Assembly (NCBI GenBank): GCA_016841205.1
Contig: JAENZP010000001.1
Span: forward strand, 186,001-250,000
Source of the DNA: Desulfoscipio geothermicus
Lineage (GTDB): Bacteria; Bacillota; Desulfotomaculia; Desulfotomaculales; Desulfallaceae
Direction of reading: 5' to 3'
Length of the DNA stretch: 64,000 nucleotides
Shown here: positions 52,086 to 60,959 of the stretch, in pieces
Position numbering within the stretch: the stretch's first letter is position 1
How the letters are laid out: every line of letters begins with the position of its first letter
Notes under the pieces: model-generated
Told to the model about the DNA's origin: nothing
Databases searched by the model: none
What the model saw: only the letters and a program-made list of their open reading frames with translations
Translations under genes and position numbers: made by a program

Positions 52086-52441
52086 TTATTGCTGTTGCAT
52101 TTGTGTAATGAACTGAAGGTCCATACTTATTTCTTTTTCATGTTAAACGAATCGAATACCCAATTTTTTATGGGCTGAATGAGTTTCTTTTTAATACACC
52201 TAATAAAAACATATACCACCTCTTTATTTAATTTTAATAAGGGAAGGAAAAGGTAAGTGTCATCAAACCTTTTCCTTTAAGCCGATGAGATGGCCTCCCT
52301 AAAAATAGTTTTTGTGCATTTTACATACCTGATCGCAAGATCATCCAAATCCATGCATCTTTCACAATGCCTTAAGTATAAGGAAGCAAAATAAATCCAT
52401 CCTAAAGGGAACCTGAAAGTTTACTTAAAAGACTCTCATGA
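52086..52441 (-). pseudogene. Deleted copy of the Q/N-rich gene 5' end and leader
   Basis: 52086-52145 matches the Gln-run and start regions of the gene at 47127-47792, with ~165 bases of signal-peptide sequence removed and the downstream part missing. 52146-52441 matches its upstream leader (47793-48085), including the TTTTCCTTTAAGCCGATG segment and CCTTAAGTATAAGG. It is the reciprocal partner of the ghost at 48085. The rest of 51892-52085 shows nothing. Confidence 0.7.
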
Positions 52442-54448
52442 TTAAAAACCGTCATTACCTTGGTTGTCATCCTCCATCGGTCCTCCCTTTAGGCGCCCCA
52501 TGCCAGGTCTAGCGCCATCAGGAGCGCCACGACCACCCATTCCGCCAGGGCCGCTCATTCTAGTAATCTGTTCACCGGTATCTGAAATACTGGTGGCAGC
52601 TCCAGAAAGGGTCACGCTTATAACTTTAGTGCCGGCGGAATAATTTCCGTCTGTATACAGCCCGTCGGTATTTTCCCCGCTTGCACTGCCACCTGAGTAA
52701 AGGGTGTATGTTTTGCCCTGCTCCAGTTCCGGTGTGCTGATGACAATGGACTGGTAGTCCTTGGCGGGAGCGAAGCTCAAAATAGTTTTGCCACTCTCAT
52801 CCAGCAGGCTCACCAGAGTACCGGCTTCTTGAACTGATGAATACGCTACCAGCAATGAGTTTTGACTGGAAGAGTCGGAGAAGTTCTGGGCCATGCCGGA
52901 ACTGCCTGCTGCCGTAAAAGTTCCGCCGGTAATTTCTGCAATACCGTTATAGTCCAGCGGGCCATTGCCATTGTTGGTTGGGCCATTGACCAGCACCGTA
53001 CCACCGTCCACATAAAGCGAGCCGTTGGAGTCGATGCCGTCGCCAGAGGCATTGATGGCAATATAGCCGTCGGTGATTCGGATAAAAATACTTTCATTTC
53101 CATCAGAGCTATTCTCTCCGGTAAAGTTGTTCTCACCGGGTCTTCCGCCAAGTGCGGAACCATCATTGCCGCCCGCAGCGTTGAAGCCGTCATCTTTGGC
53201 GGTTACTTGAATGTTGCCGCCGTTTACCGTGATAGAGGTTCCCTCCAGACCTTCATAACTCTGCGAAATGTCTATGTCGCCACTATCTACCATTAGAGCG
53301 GAATCAGCGTGGATACCATCATCACCGGACGAGATAGTTAATGTGCCTGCACTAATGGTTACGTCTCCATTGGAATGTACCGAGTCGTCCGAGGAGTCAA
53401 TATTTATATTTCCACCGATCACATAGATAGCGGTTCCGGCCGTAATACCTTTGGCGCTATCCGAACTGTCTGAGGTATCTGTACTGTCTTCCGTAGCGAC
53501 AGGATTAGTTTGATTGTCCCACCTACCCCAACCGCGCTGCTCATTGCCCTGGCTGTCGGTACTGGCATTGGCACTGCCTCCACCTGTTTTAATGGTTACT
53601 GTGCCATCAGTGATTTGTAGTACCGTCTCCGCCTGGATGCCGTCATTACCCGCGGTAATATCAAATGTGCCGCCGTCGATAGAGATCCAGCCTTTTTCAG
53701 TATCTTCGTCATTGTTGGATTGGATGCCGTCACCTTGGGCTGCGTTTATGACAAAGACTCCGTCATATATAGCCACCGAATCGCGGCCGCGCAGGCTGTC
53801 ATTGACAGCGGTAACCGTAATGGTACCTCCGGTGATGACCAGATCATCCTTGGAGGCAATGCCATTGTTATAGTTGGCGTTTACAATCAGCGCACCGGTA
53901 CCATTAATGGTCAGGTCGTCCTTGCTAAAAATTGCTGCATTAGGCTCATCCTCGCCGTCGGCCAGGGTATAGGCTGAGCCATCGGTTACAGTGTTTTTCG
54001 TAACATCGGCCAAGGTCAGAAAGACCTTATCTGCCTGCTTGACATAGATGGGGGCGCTATCAGGGCAAGTAATGGACACACCATTCAGCACAATTTGCAC
54101 TTTATCGGAATCAGCAGCGTCCACGATGATCTGTCCGTCAGCCAGCGTGCCGGACAGCACATAGACGCCAGCAGCAGTGATGGTTAGCGTACTGCCCGAA
54201 GCTGTTGCTCCCTTGCCAGAGACTGTGATGGACGAGCCATTTAGAGAAATTTTGGTGGCAGCCTCTGCATCCCAGGTGCCTGCCAGATCCCGATCGCTAT
54301 AGCCAGGATCGATAATAGCCATCGTATTAGCAGCAGTTGTTTCAGTAGATAATTCAGCTGACGAACTTGTCTGGCAACCAGTTAGCATTGAAATGATTAA
54401 CATAGTGATAGTTAGCAAGGTGATCAATTTACCTAATCCAGGGAACAT
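52442..54448 (-). CDS. Carbohydrate-binding-domain (DUF4353-type) beta-helix lipoprotein
   Basis: A 668-residue lipoprotein (lipobox ISMLTGC). After an Ala/Thr linker the body is built of repeated beta-strand turns (TINGTGALIVNANYNNGIAS, VITGGTITVTAVNDSLRG, SIDGGTFDITAGNDGIQA), the parallel beta-helix pattern of DUF4353 carbohydrate-binding proteins. Gly/Asp-rich turns may bind calcium. The C-terminus is Gly/Arg/Met-rich. It closes an operon with VTC, DUF4956 and a zinc-ribbon gene, a set seen in many Firmicutes with CotH-like or exopolysaccharide genes. ATG at 54448 has GGAGG nine bases upstream. Confidence 0.85.
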   Translation of the reverse strand: MFPGLGKLITLLTITMLIISMLTGCQTSSSAELSTETTAANTMAIIDPGYSDRDLAGTWDAEAATKISLNGSSITVSGKGATASGSTLTITAAGVYVLSGTLADGQIIVDAADSDKVQIVLNGVSITCPDSAPIYVKQADKVFLTLADVTKNTVTDGSAYTLADGEDEPNAAIFSKDDLTINGTGALIVNANYNNGIASKDDLVITGGTITVTAVNDSLRGRDSVAIYDGVFVINAAQGDGIQSNNDEDTEKGWISIDGGTFDITAGNDGIQAETVLQITDGTVTIKTGGGSANASTDSQGNEQRGWGRWDNQTNPVATEDSTDTSDSSDSAKGITAGTAIYVIGGNINIDSSDDSVHSNGDVTISAGTLTISSGDDGIHADSALMVDSGDIDISQSYEGLEGTSITVNGGNIQVTAKDDGFNAAGGNDGSALGGRPGENNFTGENSSDGNESIFIRITDGYIAINASGDGIDSNGSLYVDGGTVLVNGPTNNGNGPLDYNGIAEITGGTFTAAGSSGMAQNFSDSSSQNSLLVAYSSVQEAGTLVSLLDESGKTILSFAPAKDYQSIVISTPELEQGKTYTLYSGGSASGENTDGLYTDGNYSAGTKVISVTLSGAATSISDTGEQITRMSGPGGMGGRGAPDGARPGMGRLKGGPMEDDNQGNDGF

Positions 54449-54594
54449 AATCATTATCCTCCTTCTCCTATCGTTTCCGGCTTAAAGATTTGCAGGTAGT
54501 CCAGTTACAGACTTGTGCTTTACCTCTTTTAGTAGCACCTACAATAATTCGATTTACTATTAGTACCTATTGTTGTTGCCCAAAAGCAAGCATG

Positions 54595-54735
54595 TTACTG
54601 CTTTTCATGATTTGCAGTTGCGTGTTTAGCCGGTTCATTGGTCAGGTCTATGTTGCAGTAAGGGCATATCCATTTAGAATCAACTGCTGCTGAGTAGGAT
54701 TTTTTGCCACAGCCGGTACATGTTTTACAGTACAT
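54595..54735 (-). CDS. 46-residue zinc-ribbon protein
   Basis: A small gene with an excellent ribosome site (AAGGAGG eight bases before ATG). The product starts MYCKTCTGCGKKSYS and has a second pair in WICPYC, giving two CxxC-type knuckles for one zinc (plus an extra Cys), then a polar tail with two His. It lies between the DUF4956 gene and the beta-helix lipoprotein gene, in the same direction, in a spacing that would otherwise be an unexplained 300-base gap. Function unknown; possibly a regulator or assembly factor. Confidence 0.7.
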   Translation of the reverse strand: MYCKTCTGCGKKSYSAAVDSKWICPYCNIDLTNEPAKHATANHEKQ

Positions 54736-54748
54736 TATTATTGCCTCC

Positions 54749-55426
54749 TTATAACTCCGCCTTGGCAGTCGACACCCGCCCGCAGGTAAGGTTTAAATTA
54801 CCGTTTCGGCAGCGGATCTCATCAAGGAATTCCTTTTCAGCAGACTCGTTTTCCAAAATAATGTGATATTGCAGTTCATACAGACTTCCCATATTGGTGG
54901 TCTTTACTCTCATTAGTTCAGCACTCTTGGTGTATTTTTGAAACAGGTCATCGAAAATACCAGTATAATCGAGATTTTCCGGAATGGTAATTTTTAGTTC
55001 CTTTTCCGATTTCTCTTGCTCGCCAAAGTTGGTACAGGTCAGCAGAACTGTCATGGCGCCGATAATAATCAGAAACAGGGTAGCAATACCCGGGTAACCC
55101 ACGCCGGTGGCAAGTCCGACAGCCATAGCCAGGAAAATACTGCTGATCTCCCGGGCAGTGCCGGGTATCGAGCGAAACCGTACCAGACTAAAGGCGCCCA
55201 TTACAGCCACGCCAGTACCAATGTTACCGTTAACCAGCATGATAACAATTTGTACCATTGCCGGCAGCATAGCCAAAGTCATTACGAAGCTTTTAGTGTA
55301 CTTGCTCCGGTACATATAAATACATGCCACGCCAACGCCAAGGACGAGAGAGGCCAGTGTACAAAGCAGCAGTCCCTGTAAGGTGATTGAGTCGGTCACG
55401 TTGGCTGATAAAATATTCTCAAGCAC
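54749..55426 (-). CDS. DUF4956 membrane protein
   Basis: A 225-residue protein with three to four membrane helices in the first 130 residues (GLLLCTLASLVLGVGVACIYMY, MLPAMVQIVIMLVNGNIG, GAFSLVRFRSIPGTAREISSIFLAMAVGLATG, here cited in part) and a soluble C-terminal ferredoxin-like domain. The FSLVRFRSIPGTAREI motif is diagnostic of DUF4956. The family is regularly found with VTC polyphosphate polymerases and may act as a channel or regulator. GTG at 55426 is preferred: GGGAGG lies eight bases upstream, inside the end of the VTC gene. Confidence 0.88.
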   Translation of the reverse strand: MLENILSANVTDSITLQGLLLCTLASLVLGVGVACIYMYRSKYTKSFVMTLAMLPAMVQIVIMLVNGNIGTGVAVMGAFSLVRFRSIPGTAREISSIFLAMAVGLATGVGYPGIATLFLIIIGAMTVLLTCTNFGEQEKSEKELKITIPENLDYTGIFDDLFQKYTKSAELMRVKTTNMGSLYELQYHIILENESAEKEFLDEIRCRNGNLNLTCGRVSTAKAEL

Positions 55427-56141
55427 TATGTATTCCTCCCATATCAACAGAATTAAACAAATAATTTTTATAGCAGTTTCCGTATTTAGAAAAGGATGTA
55501 GAAAATATCCTAAGTTCTGTCAGTGCCTGGCTGAGCCATAAGGGCATTGCCCCTGGGATCTTTATCTCCATCAGGTGTTGCCCCTTTTCTAACAGCTTAC
55601 TCCCCCACACTCCCTTGGAAAGATCCAGAAGACTCTCCCGCCAACGGATGTTAGTATCGAAGGTAATGCGCAGGTCAGCATTTTCACTACCGCACATGGC
55701 GATACGATCGTAAGCAATATATACCCTGGGGATCGGGTGGTAAAAGTCTAAAAACCAGTTGATTTCCTTTAGAATTTGGCAATTATTTTGCGGCTTTTTC
55801 CCCTGGAGCAGATATAGCTCGGCTTCCTGCAATGTCATCGGTACCCGCCGCTTATAGACAATCCCTTTGTATTTCTTTTTCAGTTCTATGAATACTTTAT
55901 CTTCCTTCCTGGGCACGCCGTAGCTGCGCAGCCGGATTTTTTCTTTGTAGACCGGCTTCTCTATCGATGCCCGGATTAGCCGGTAATCCAGGGTATCGAA
56001 GTAAATATTGCAGATAGTATTGCGACCAAACTCATTTAAAATCATCCTCCCTTGCAATAATTTGGTTAAGGCTTGATACTGCTGTTCATCCATTAGATAC
56101 TTTTTTTCATATCGTTCAAATACATCTTGAATTTCTGCCAT
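55419..56141 (-). CDS. VTC-domain polyphosphate polymerase family protein
   Basis: A 240-residue VTC (CYTH-like tunnel-fold) protein with FERYEKKYLMDEQQY, NIYFDTLDYRLIRASIEKP, KEKIRLRSYG, VFIELKKKYKGIVYKRR and LMEIKIPGAMPLWL: basic residues and a Glu for phosphate and metal binding inside the barrel. Yeast VTC4 makes polyphosphate from ATP. Bacterial versions beside DUF4956 and beta-helix or CotH proteins are poorly defined. First gene of a four-gene operon behind a TTTCAG-box promoter. Confidence 0.88.
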   Translation of the reverse strand: MAEIQDVFERYEKKYLMDEQQYQALTKLLQGRMILNEFGRNTICNIYFDTLDYRLIRASIEKPVYKEKIRLRSYGVPRKEDKVFIELKKKYKGIVYKRRVPMTLQEAELYLLQGKKPQNNCQILKEINWFLDFYHPIPRVYIAYDRIAMCGSENADLRITFDTNIRWRESLLDLSKGVWGSKLLEKGQHLMEIKIPGAMPLWLSQALTELRIFSTSFSKYGNCYKNYLFNSVDMGGIHSA

Positions 56142-56181
56142 ATCGGATACCTCCAGTCGGTGTTATTATCCTGATGTACCT

Positions 56182-56237
56182 ATCATACAATGTTTAGCTG
56201 AAATTAGCCTGAAAAAGCCGTTTCAGATTAATTTCAG
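56182..56237 (-). promoter_or_regulatory. TTTCAG-box promoter of the VTC operon
   Basis: CTGAAA at 56198 and 56209 and TTTCAG at 56221 and 56232 form a near-perfect inverted repeat with 11-bp phasing in each half. On the minus strand the last TTTCAG is followed by 10 bases and TATGAT (complement of 56182-56187). The ATG of the VTC gene is 41 bases further. Confidence 0.75.
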
Positions 56238-56260
56238 CTTCCACCGCATTTATAATAAAT

Positions 56261-56288
56261 AGCCGGGAGATCCCCTGAACTCCCGGCT
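56261..56288 (-). terminator. Terminator of the GT2-glycosidase-membrane protein operon
   Basis: AGCCGGGAG (56261-56269) pairs with CTCCCGGCT (56280-56288), 10-base loop, AT-rich flanks, 24 bases beyond the stop at 56312. Confidence 0.65.
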
Positions 56289-56311
56289 GTTAAATTTTCA
56301 TTCCTATATCA

Positions 56312-56728
56312 TCAAGGTTTCTCCATTTTTATATATTGTACCGTCCAGCCAAGCAATAGAAGACCTATTACAACCAATACCCACCCAGTTACCTGGAAAT
56401 ATAAAACATAGAGGGAGTCGGCGCCGGCAATTTCCAGAATACCCTTGAGGAAGCTGCCTACGGTTAATGTGGCAATTCCTGAGTTATGGAGGTTGTAAAA
56501 TGCTCGATAGCCCTTAGACCCACCGATCCCTTGCGTCCAACGATCTATGATCAGATAAAACATCGTTCCACCTAGCAAAGGGTATAAGAACATCCATGTC
56601 ATGGCAGCAGAACGTACGCCATGTCCAAAGATGGCATAAACATTGTCAACCAATATGGCCGTTAATGCCAATAACAGATAGACCAGGATTGTTTTTTTTG
56701 TATCCACGTTAATATCCAATATAGACAA
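56312..56728 (-). CDS. Four-helix membrane protein of unknown function
   Basis: A 138-residue protein with four predicted helices (TILVYLLLALTAILVDNVYAIF, MTWMFLYPLLGGTMFYLII, IATLTVGSFLKGILEIAG, VLYFQVTGWVLVVIGLLLLG; given in part). No family was recognised. It overlaps the phosphodiester glycosidase gene by 20 bases, so it is co-translated with it and probably works at the membrane in the same glycan pathway. A tail fragment of a copy lies at 48315-48360. Confidence 0.75.
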   Translation of the reverse strand: MSILDINVDTKKTILVYLLLALTAILVDNVYAIFGHGVRSAAMTWMFLYPLLGGTMFYLIIDRWTQGIGGSKGYRAFYNLHNSGIATLTVGSFLKGILEIAGADSLYVLYFQVTGWVLVVIGLLLLGWTVQYIKMEKP

Positions 56729-57614
56729 TATCGCTTACCTCCCTTTCCGAGGCACCTCTTCCGTCTGTAGGATTGTTGATAGTACTTCCATTGAAATACA
56801 TCGTCGAAGATCCTCCCCCGTCAAGATTATATGCAGTGGTACATCCTATATCGGCAAACTCCTGAGCAAGTTCAAATAGGGAGAGACCTTTGCTCTCGGC
56901 AGTGCGTCCATCAGCTACAATGATAATGTAATGAAGCTTATCAATCTGGCCAATTGCAGTTCTTGGGTTGCTTCTCATGGATCGCGAAACCTCACTAGTG
57001 CTGTCTACAACGATTTGACCGTTTTCCACGAGAGCAGGTCCAAAAGAGAATATTTGCCAGATGCCGCCGCCGAGTGATTCCAAGTCCGTCTGACTTTCGT
57101 GAATGATGGAGAAATCTCCCTCTCCATCGATCACCAGCGCCTCGTCATTTCCTGTGCTCCTTGCCGAGTTTCGGTATGAAACTCCGTTACGTAATACATA
57201 TCCGGCATCACGAAATCCATAGTAGTCGCCATTCACTGCAAAGATAGCATGATTGGACTCAGCCATTTGTGAAGTAGTCTCCTTGATATTACGTCCATAG
57301 ACATTTCCCGCCAGCGCTGTTTTCAAGTAAGCTGCATCAACAAGCTGAATATCTGCCACATAAATGGTCGAGTCATATTCGCGAACCGTGTCAATGGTGA
57401 TCTTCATGTTCTCATCTTCATATGAGTTATCTGTGACGACCGGTGCGACTGCCGGTTGAAATGATGTTTGCATTGCAACTGTTGGTTCTGTCGTAACGGT
57501 AGTTAACGATTTTGGAATTACAAAGGTGTCCAGCAGGACGAAAACAAACGATCCAATTAATAAAAGCGAGAAAAATACCGCCCACCTATAAGGTTTTGTA
57601 AAGAACGTTTTCAT
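56709..57614 (-). CDS. Phosphodiester glycosidase (NAGPA-domain) family exported protein
   Basis: A 301-residue protein with an N-terminal signal anchor (WAVFFSLLLIGSFVFVLLD) and a NAGPA domain (about 80-301): FAVNGDYYGFRDAGYVLRNG, SFGPALVENGQIV, RTAIGQIDKLHYIIIVADGR and the hallmark AYNLDGGGSSTMYFNG. Family members remove GlcNAc from phosphodiester-linked sugars on wall or exopolysaccharide. ATG at 57614 gives MKTFFTK; 57644 is the upstream option. Neither has a strong ribosome site, suggesting coupling to the GT2 gene it overlaps. Confidence 0.88.
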   Translation of the reverse strand: MKTFFTKPYRWAVFFSLLLIGSFVFVLLDTFVIPKSLTTVTTEPTVAMQTSFQPAVAPVVTDNSYEDENMKITIDTVREYDSTIYVADIQLVDAAYLKTALAGNVYGRNIKETTSQMAESNHAIFAVNGDYYGFRDAGYVLRNGVSYRNSARSTGNDEALVIDGEGDFSIIHESQTDLESLGGGIWQIFSFGPALVENGQIVVDSTSEVSRSMRSNPRTAIGQIDKLHYIIIVADGRTAESKGLSLFELAQEFADIGCTTAYNLDGGGSSTMYFNGSTINNPTDGRGASEREVSDIVYIGY

Positions 57615-58671
57615 TGAAAGATTGCACGCCTCTCTTTCTTCCATGAAAAATATATTTTCTTTGAATCAGGTAGCTGATGAAGAACAAGCTAGTATCCACC
57701 AATATTTTCACAAAAGTAATCGAGATAGGCAGATAGCTCAAACTAGTAACCAATAACCAACTGGACATCATCTGGCAGCAAAACAAGGCTAAATATTTCC
57801 GTGCTTCAACAGCTTGATTGTTTAAGCTTTGAAAAACCCAATGTTTATTGATCAGGAAATTCACATTGCCGGAGATCAGTCGCGCAATCACAGTCGCTGC
57901 TAAAATACCGCCCGATCCTGCGCCGAATAGAAAGTGAACAATTACCGTAAACAATGAAAGATCAATAATCGCTGAAACCATAGAGGAGAGGCTGTACTTT
58001 AAAATATTCCAATAAATAATGGCAGAATCTTTGAATGCGTGAAAATGTGAAGACTGGTTGTCGTCCAGATAGATCGTGGTTATCGGTACATAAATAAACT
58101 GAGTTCCATTTCGCCCAAATTCGAGCAGCAGGTTCATCTCATATTCATACCTGTTGCCCGCAACAGAAATGCAGGCGTCCGTAAATTTTCTCGGGATTCC
58201 GCGCAAACCAGTCTGCGTATCCAAGCATCGTTTTCCAGTGCTCAAGAGAAACACAAAGGATGTGATGCGGTTTCCAAATAGACTTTTATAGGGGATATTT
58301 CCCCCGCTGAAATCCCTGGTACCTAAAACTAAAGCGTCCGGACTTTCCTCCAGCATCTCAGCCACTTTTAAAATGTCCTCCGGCGCATGCTGACCGTCAG
58401 CATCTGCAGTTACGTATCCACTGCATTCAGGGTATTTCAAAGCAGCATATTCAATTCCTGTTTTTAGAGCCGCTCCCTTCCCCATATTCTTTTCGTGAGT
58501 ACAGATTTCGCACTGAAACCAGGTTTTTAATATATCGAAAATGTACAGGCATTCCGGGTTGCTTCCATCATTTATAACAACAGTCTTAAGGTCCAGTTGC
58601 TTCAGCTGCTCAACTAATGCAATCAATTTTTCATCCGGATTCAGTACTGGAATAATCACAATCGGTTTCAT
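57586..58671 (-). CDS. GT2 glycosyltransferase fused to GtrA domain
   Basis: A 361-residue fusion. Residues 1-215 are a GT2 domain (IPVLNPDEKLIALVEQL, VINDGS, VTADADGQHAPEDI with the metal-binding DAD, and LDTQTGLRGIPR); residues 225-345 are a four-helix GtrA domain (SAIIDLSLFTVIVHFLFG, VNFLINKHWVFQS, IQRKYIFHG). The fusion joins synthesis and flipping of a polyprenyl-linked sugar, functions that are separate genes at 41846-43220. It starts the operon with the glycosidase and membrane protein and shares a divergent TTTCAG-box promoter with the response regulator at 58865. Confidence 0.9.
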   Translation of the reverse strand: MKPIVIIPVLNPDEKLIALVEQLKQLDLKTVVINDGSNPECLYIFDILKTWFQCEICTHEKNMGKGAALKTGIEYAALKYPECSGYVTADADGQHAPEDILKVAEMLEESPDALVLGTRDFSGGNIPYKSLFGNRITSFVFLLSTGKRCLDTQTGLRGIPRKFTDACISVAGNRYEYEMNLLLEFGRNGTQFIYVPITTIYLDDNQSSHFHAFKDSAIIYWNILKYSLSSMVSAIIDLSLFTVIVHFLFGAGSGGILAATVIARLISGNVNFLINKHWVFQSLNNQAVEARKYLALFCCQMMSSWLLVTSLSYLPISITFVKILVDTSLFFISYLIQRKYIFHGRKRGVQSFNENVLYKTL

Positions 58672-58737
58672 GTCTCCGGCCTCCTCGTATAATAGATTTA
58701 TCTGACATTTTCAATTGGTGTTTCCCCCTTGTAGCCC

Positions 58738-58809
58738 ATCGTACAGCGTTAAGCTGAAATCAGCCTGAAAAACTCGTTTCAGACTAATTTCAGCTTACTT
58801 TGTTAAAAT
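58738..58809. promoter_or_regulatory. Bidirectional TTTCAG-box promoter
   Basis: CTGAAA at 58754 and 58765 and TTTCAG at 58777 and 58788 form a 19-bp-arm inverted repeat with one mismatch. Leftward the boxes are followed by 10 bases and TACGAT (complement of 58738-58743) for the GT2 operon. Rightward TTTCAG is followed by 10 bases and TAAAAT (58804-58809) for the response regulator gene. One control site thus serves two promoters. Confidence 0.78.
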
Positions 58810-58864
58810 GATTGCATGGAAAATATGCCGCATTTATAATAAAATCGATAAGGCGGGGATATAT

Positions 58865-59542
58865 ATGCGTGTGTTAATAGTGGAAGATGAAGTGCGGCTT
58901 GCGGATGCTCTGGGACAGATTATGTCCGAGCATAAATACGCAACGGATATTGTATATAACGGTGAAGACGGGTTGAATTACGCATTAAGCGGACAATATG
59001 ATGTAATTGTGCTGGATGTAATGCTGCCGAAGCGCAGCGGCTTCGAGGTGGTGCGGGAACTCCGAAAACAAAAAAACGCCACTCCGGTGCTGCTGCTTAC
59101 AGCCAGGGACGAGATTACCGACAAAGTTACGGGGCTGGATTGCGGCGCTGACGATTATATGACCAAACCTTTTGCGCCGGAGGAATTGCTGGCCCGCATC
59201 CGCGCCGTTTCCAGAAGACAAGGAGATGTAGTGCTGAACGAGTTGACTTTTGCGGATCTAAAGCTGAACCTGTCCACATATGATTTGCGTCGGGGGGAAA
59301 AATCGGTGCATTTGGGCTTTAAAGAATTTGAAGTGCTGAAAATATTGATGGCCAATCCTAAAATTGTAGTTCCTAAAGAAGATTTGATCACAAAGGTCTG
59401 GGGTGTGGAATCACATGCTGAGGATAACAATGTTGAAGCTTACATTTCATTTTTGCGCAAAAAATTCTTTTTTCTCGGTTCAAAAGTAAGTATCGGCACA
59501 ATACGGAAAGTGGGCTACCGACTTGAGGCTAACGAGCTATGA
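58865..59542 (+). CDS. OmpR-family response regulator
   Basis: A 225-residue regulator: receiver (VEDEVRLADAL, VIVLDVMLPKRSG with phosphoacceptor Asp near 51, MTKPFAPEEL) and winged helix (KEFEVLKILMANP, AYISFLRKKF, GTIRKVGYRL). ATG at 58865 has GCGGGG six bases upstream. It overlaps the kinase gene by four bases. Its promoter holds TTTCAG boxes, so it may autoregulate and control the divergent glycan operon. Confidence 0.92.
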   Translation: MRVLIVEDEVRLADALGQIMSEHKYATDIVYNGEDGLNYALSGQYDVIVLDVMLPKRSGFEVVRELRKQKNATPVLLLTARDEITDKVTGLDCGADDYMTKPFAPEELLARIRAVSRRQGDVVLNELTFADLKLNLSTYDLRRGEKSVHLGFKEFEVLKILMANPKIVVPKEDLITKVWGVESHAEDNNVEAYISFLRKKFFFLGSKVSIGTIRKVGYRLEANEL

Positions 59543-60771
59543 TTAAAAAGCTGCGCAGCAAATTCATCCTGATCAATATGGCGCTGATCAGTCTGGTGCT
59601 GCTCCTTCTCTTTGCCACCATCTTCATGTCAAATTACCAGCGATTGCAATCAGAAAGTCATGACGCCTTACAACGGGCGATTGAGCATAGAAATGATATG
59701 CCGCCACCGAAACCGGAAATAGGCAGACTGCCTCCCGGACAAAAACCACTTCCCTTTACACCGGTTTTTACTGTTATGCTTGATAATAACAATAACATCC
59801 TTTTCACGACACAACAGAATGTCTCCATATCCGATGATGACCTGAAAATAGCAGTGGCACAAGCACTGGATTCCGAGTACACCGAGGGTATTCTGCATGA
59901 CCTGAATCTACGCTTTCTCCGGGTAGACATTGGCGAAGGGATAAAAATTGCATTTGCTGATCGTAGTAATGAGCTCCAATCTATGCAAAGCCTTTTCCTC
60001 ATTTCCTTGGTGGTGGGTGCAGGCAGCCTGGTAGCCTTCTTTTTCATCAGCCTGTTCCTATCCGGTTGGGCATTGCGCCCGGCAGAAAATGCCTGGGAAC
60101 AACAGCGGCAGTTTGTGGCAGACGCTTCGCATGAACTAAAAATGCCGTTGACAGTAATTCTAGCCAATAGCAGTATCCTACTGGATCACCGGCAGGATAC
60201 CATCGCCCGGCAAATCAAATGGGTGGAAAACACACAGGCGGAAGCCATTCGAATGAAAAAGCTGGTGGATGATCTGTTGTTTTTAGCCAAATCTGACGCT
60301 GCCCGTGCTCCCCTGGTGCATTCGGAACTAAATTTCAGTGATACGGTATGGAGTTGTCTGCTACCCATTGAACCCGTGGCGTTCGAGCGGGGTGTCACCA
60401 TCAACGCTAACATCGAACCAGATATCGCCTTGACAGGTAACGAAAGCCAGCTCAAACAACTGGTATCGATCCTTCTGGATAACGCCTGTAAATACGCAGG
60501 TGAAAAAGGTATCGTTGCAGTAACGCTGGTACGGGAGCAAAAAAAAATATGCCTAAAAATAAACAATACCGGCTCCCCTATTCCAGCAACAGATTTGCCT
60601 TTTATTTTTGAACGTTTCTATCGTGCTGACAAGTCCAGGGCGCGTGAGCAGGGCGGCTACGGTTTGGGGCTTGCCATTGCCAAAAGCATTGTAGAAAATC
60701 ACCAGGCTAAAATCATTGCAGAGAGTACAGAAGATCAAGGAACGACTTTTACGGTGTATTTTTCCGAGTGA
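59539..60771 (+). CDS. Sensor histidine kinase without HAMP domain
   Basis: A 410-residue kinase with helices at about 10-30 and 155-177, a small extracellular domain containing a Pro-rich stretch (MPPPKPEIGRLPPGQKPLP), then straight into the DHp box (FVADASHELKMPLTVILAN), with NACKYA, FIFERFYRAD and GGYGLGLAIAKSIV. The layout is like CiaH/YkoH-type kinases that sense envelope signals. Translationally coupled to the regulator gene. Confidence 0.9.
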   Translation: MIKKLRSKFILINMALISLVLLLLFATIFMSNYQRLQSESHDALQRAIEHRNDMPPPKPEIGRLPPGQKPLPFTPVFTVMLDNNNNILFTTQQNVSISDDDLKIAVAQALDSEYTEGILHDLNLRFLRVDIGEGIKIAFADRSNELQSMQSLFLISLVVGAGSLVAFFFISLFLSGWALRPAENAWEQQRQFVADASHELKMPLTVILANSSILLDHRQDTIARQIKWVENTQAEAIRMKKLVDDLLFLAKSDAARAPLVHSELNFSDTVWSCLLPIEPVAFERGVTINANIEPDIALTGNESQLKQLVSILLDNACKYAGEKGIVAVTLVREQKKICLKINNTGSPIPATDLPFIFERFYRADKSRAREQGGYGLGLAIAKSIVENHQAKIIAESTEDQGTTFTVYFSE

Positions 60772-60901
60772 TGATAAAGAGCACAGTATTCTCATTGTAT
60801 CCTGTGCTTTATCCTGAGGGGTTACAGACAAAAGAATTGCTTCTATCGCGTTATTATGTTCCCTTAGATCCATCATGCCTGGGCTTCAGCGTTCTTAGAA
60901 C

Positions 60902-60944
60902 AAAAAGGGCATTCATACACAAATATACCGTGCATGAATGCCCT
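60902..60944 (-). terminator. Terminator of the RR-HK operon at 60960-63166
   Basis: AGGGCATTCATACA (60906-60919) pairs with TGCATGAATGCCCT (60931-60944) with one mismatch, followed on the minus strand by TTTTTG. A near copy stands at 45470-45511. Confidence 0.75.
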
Positions 60945-60959
60945 GTAACACCCTGAATG

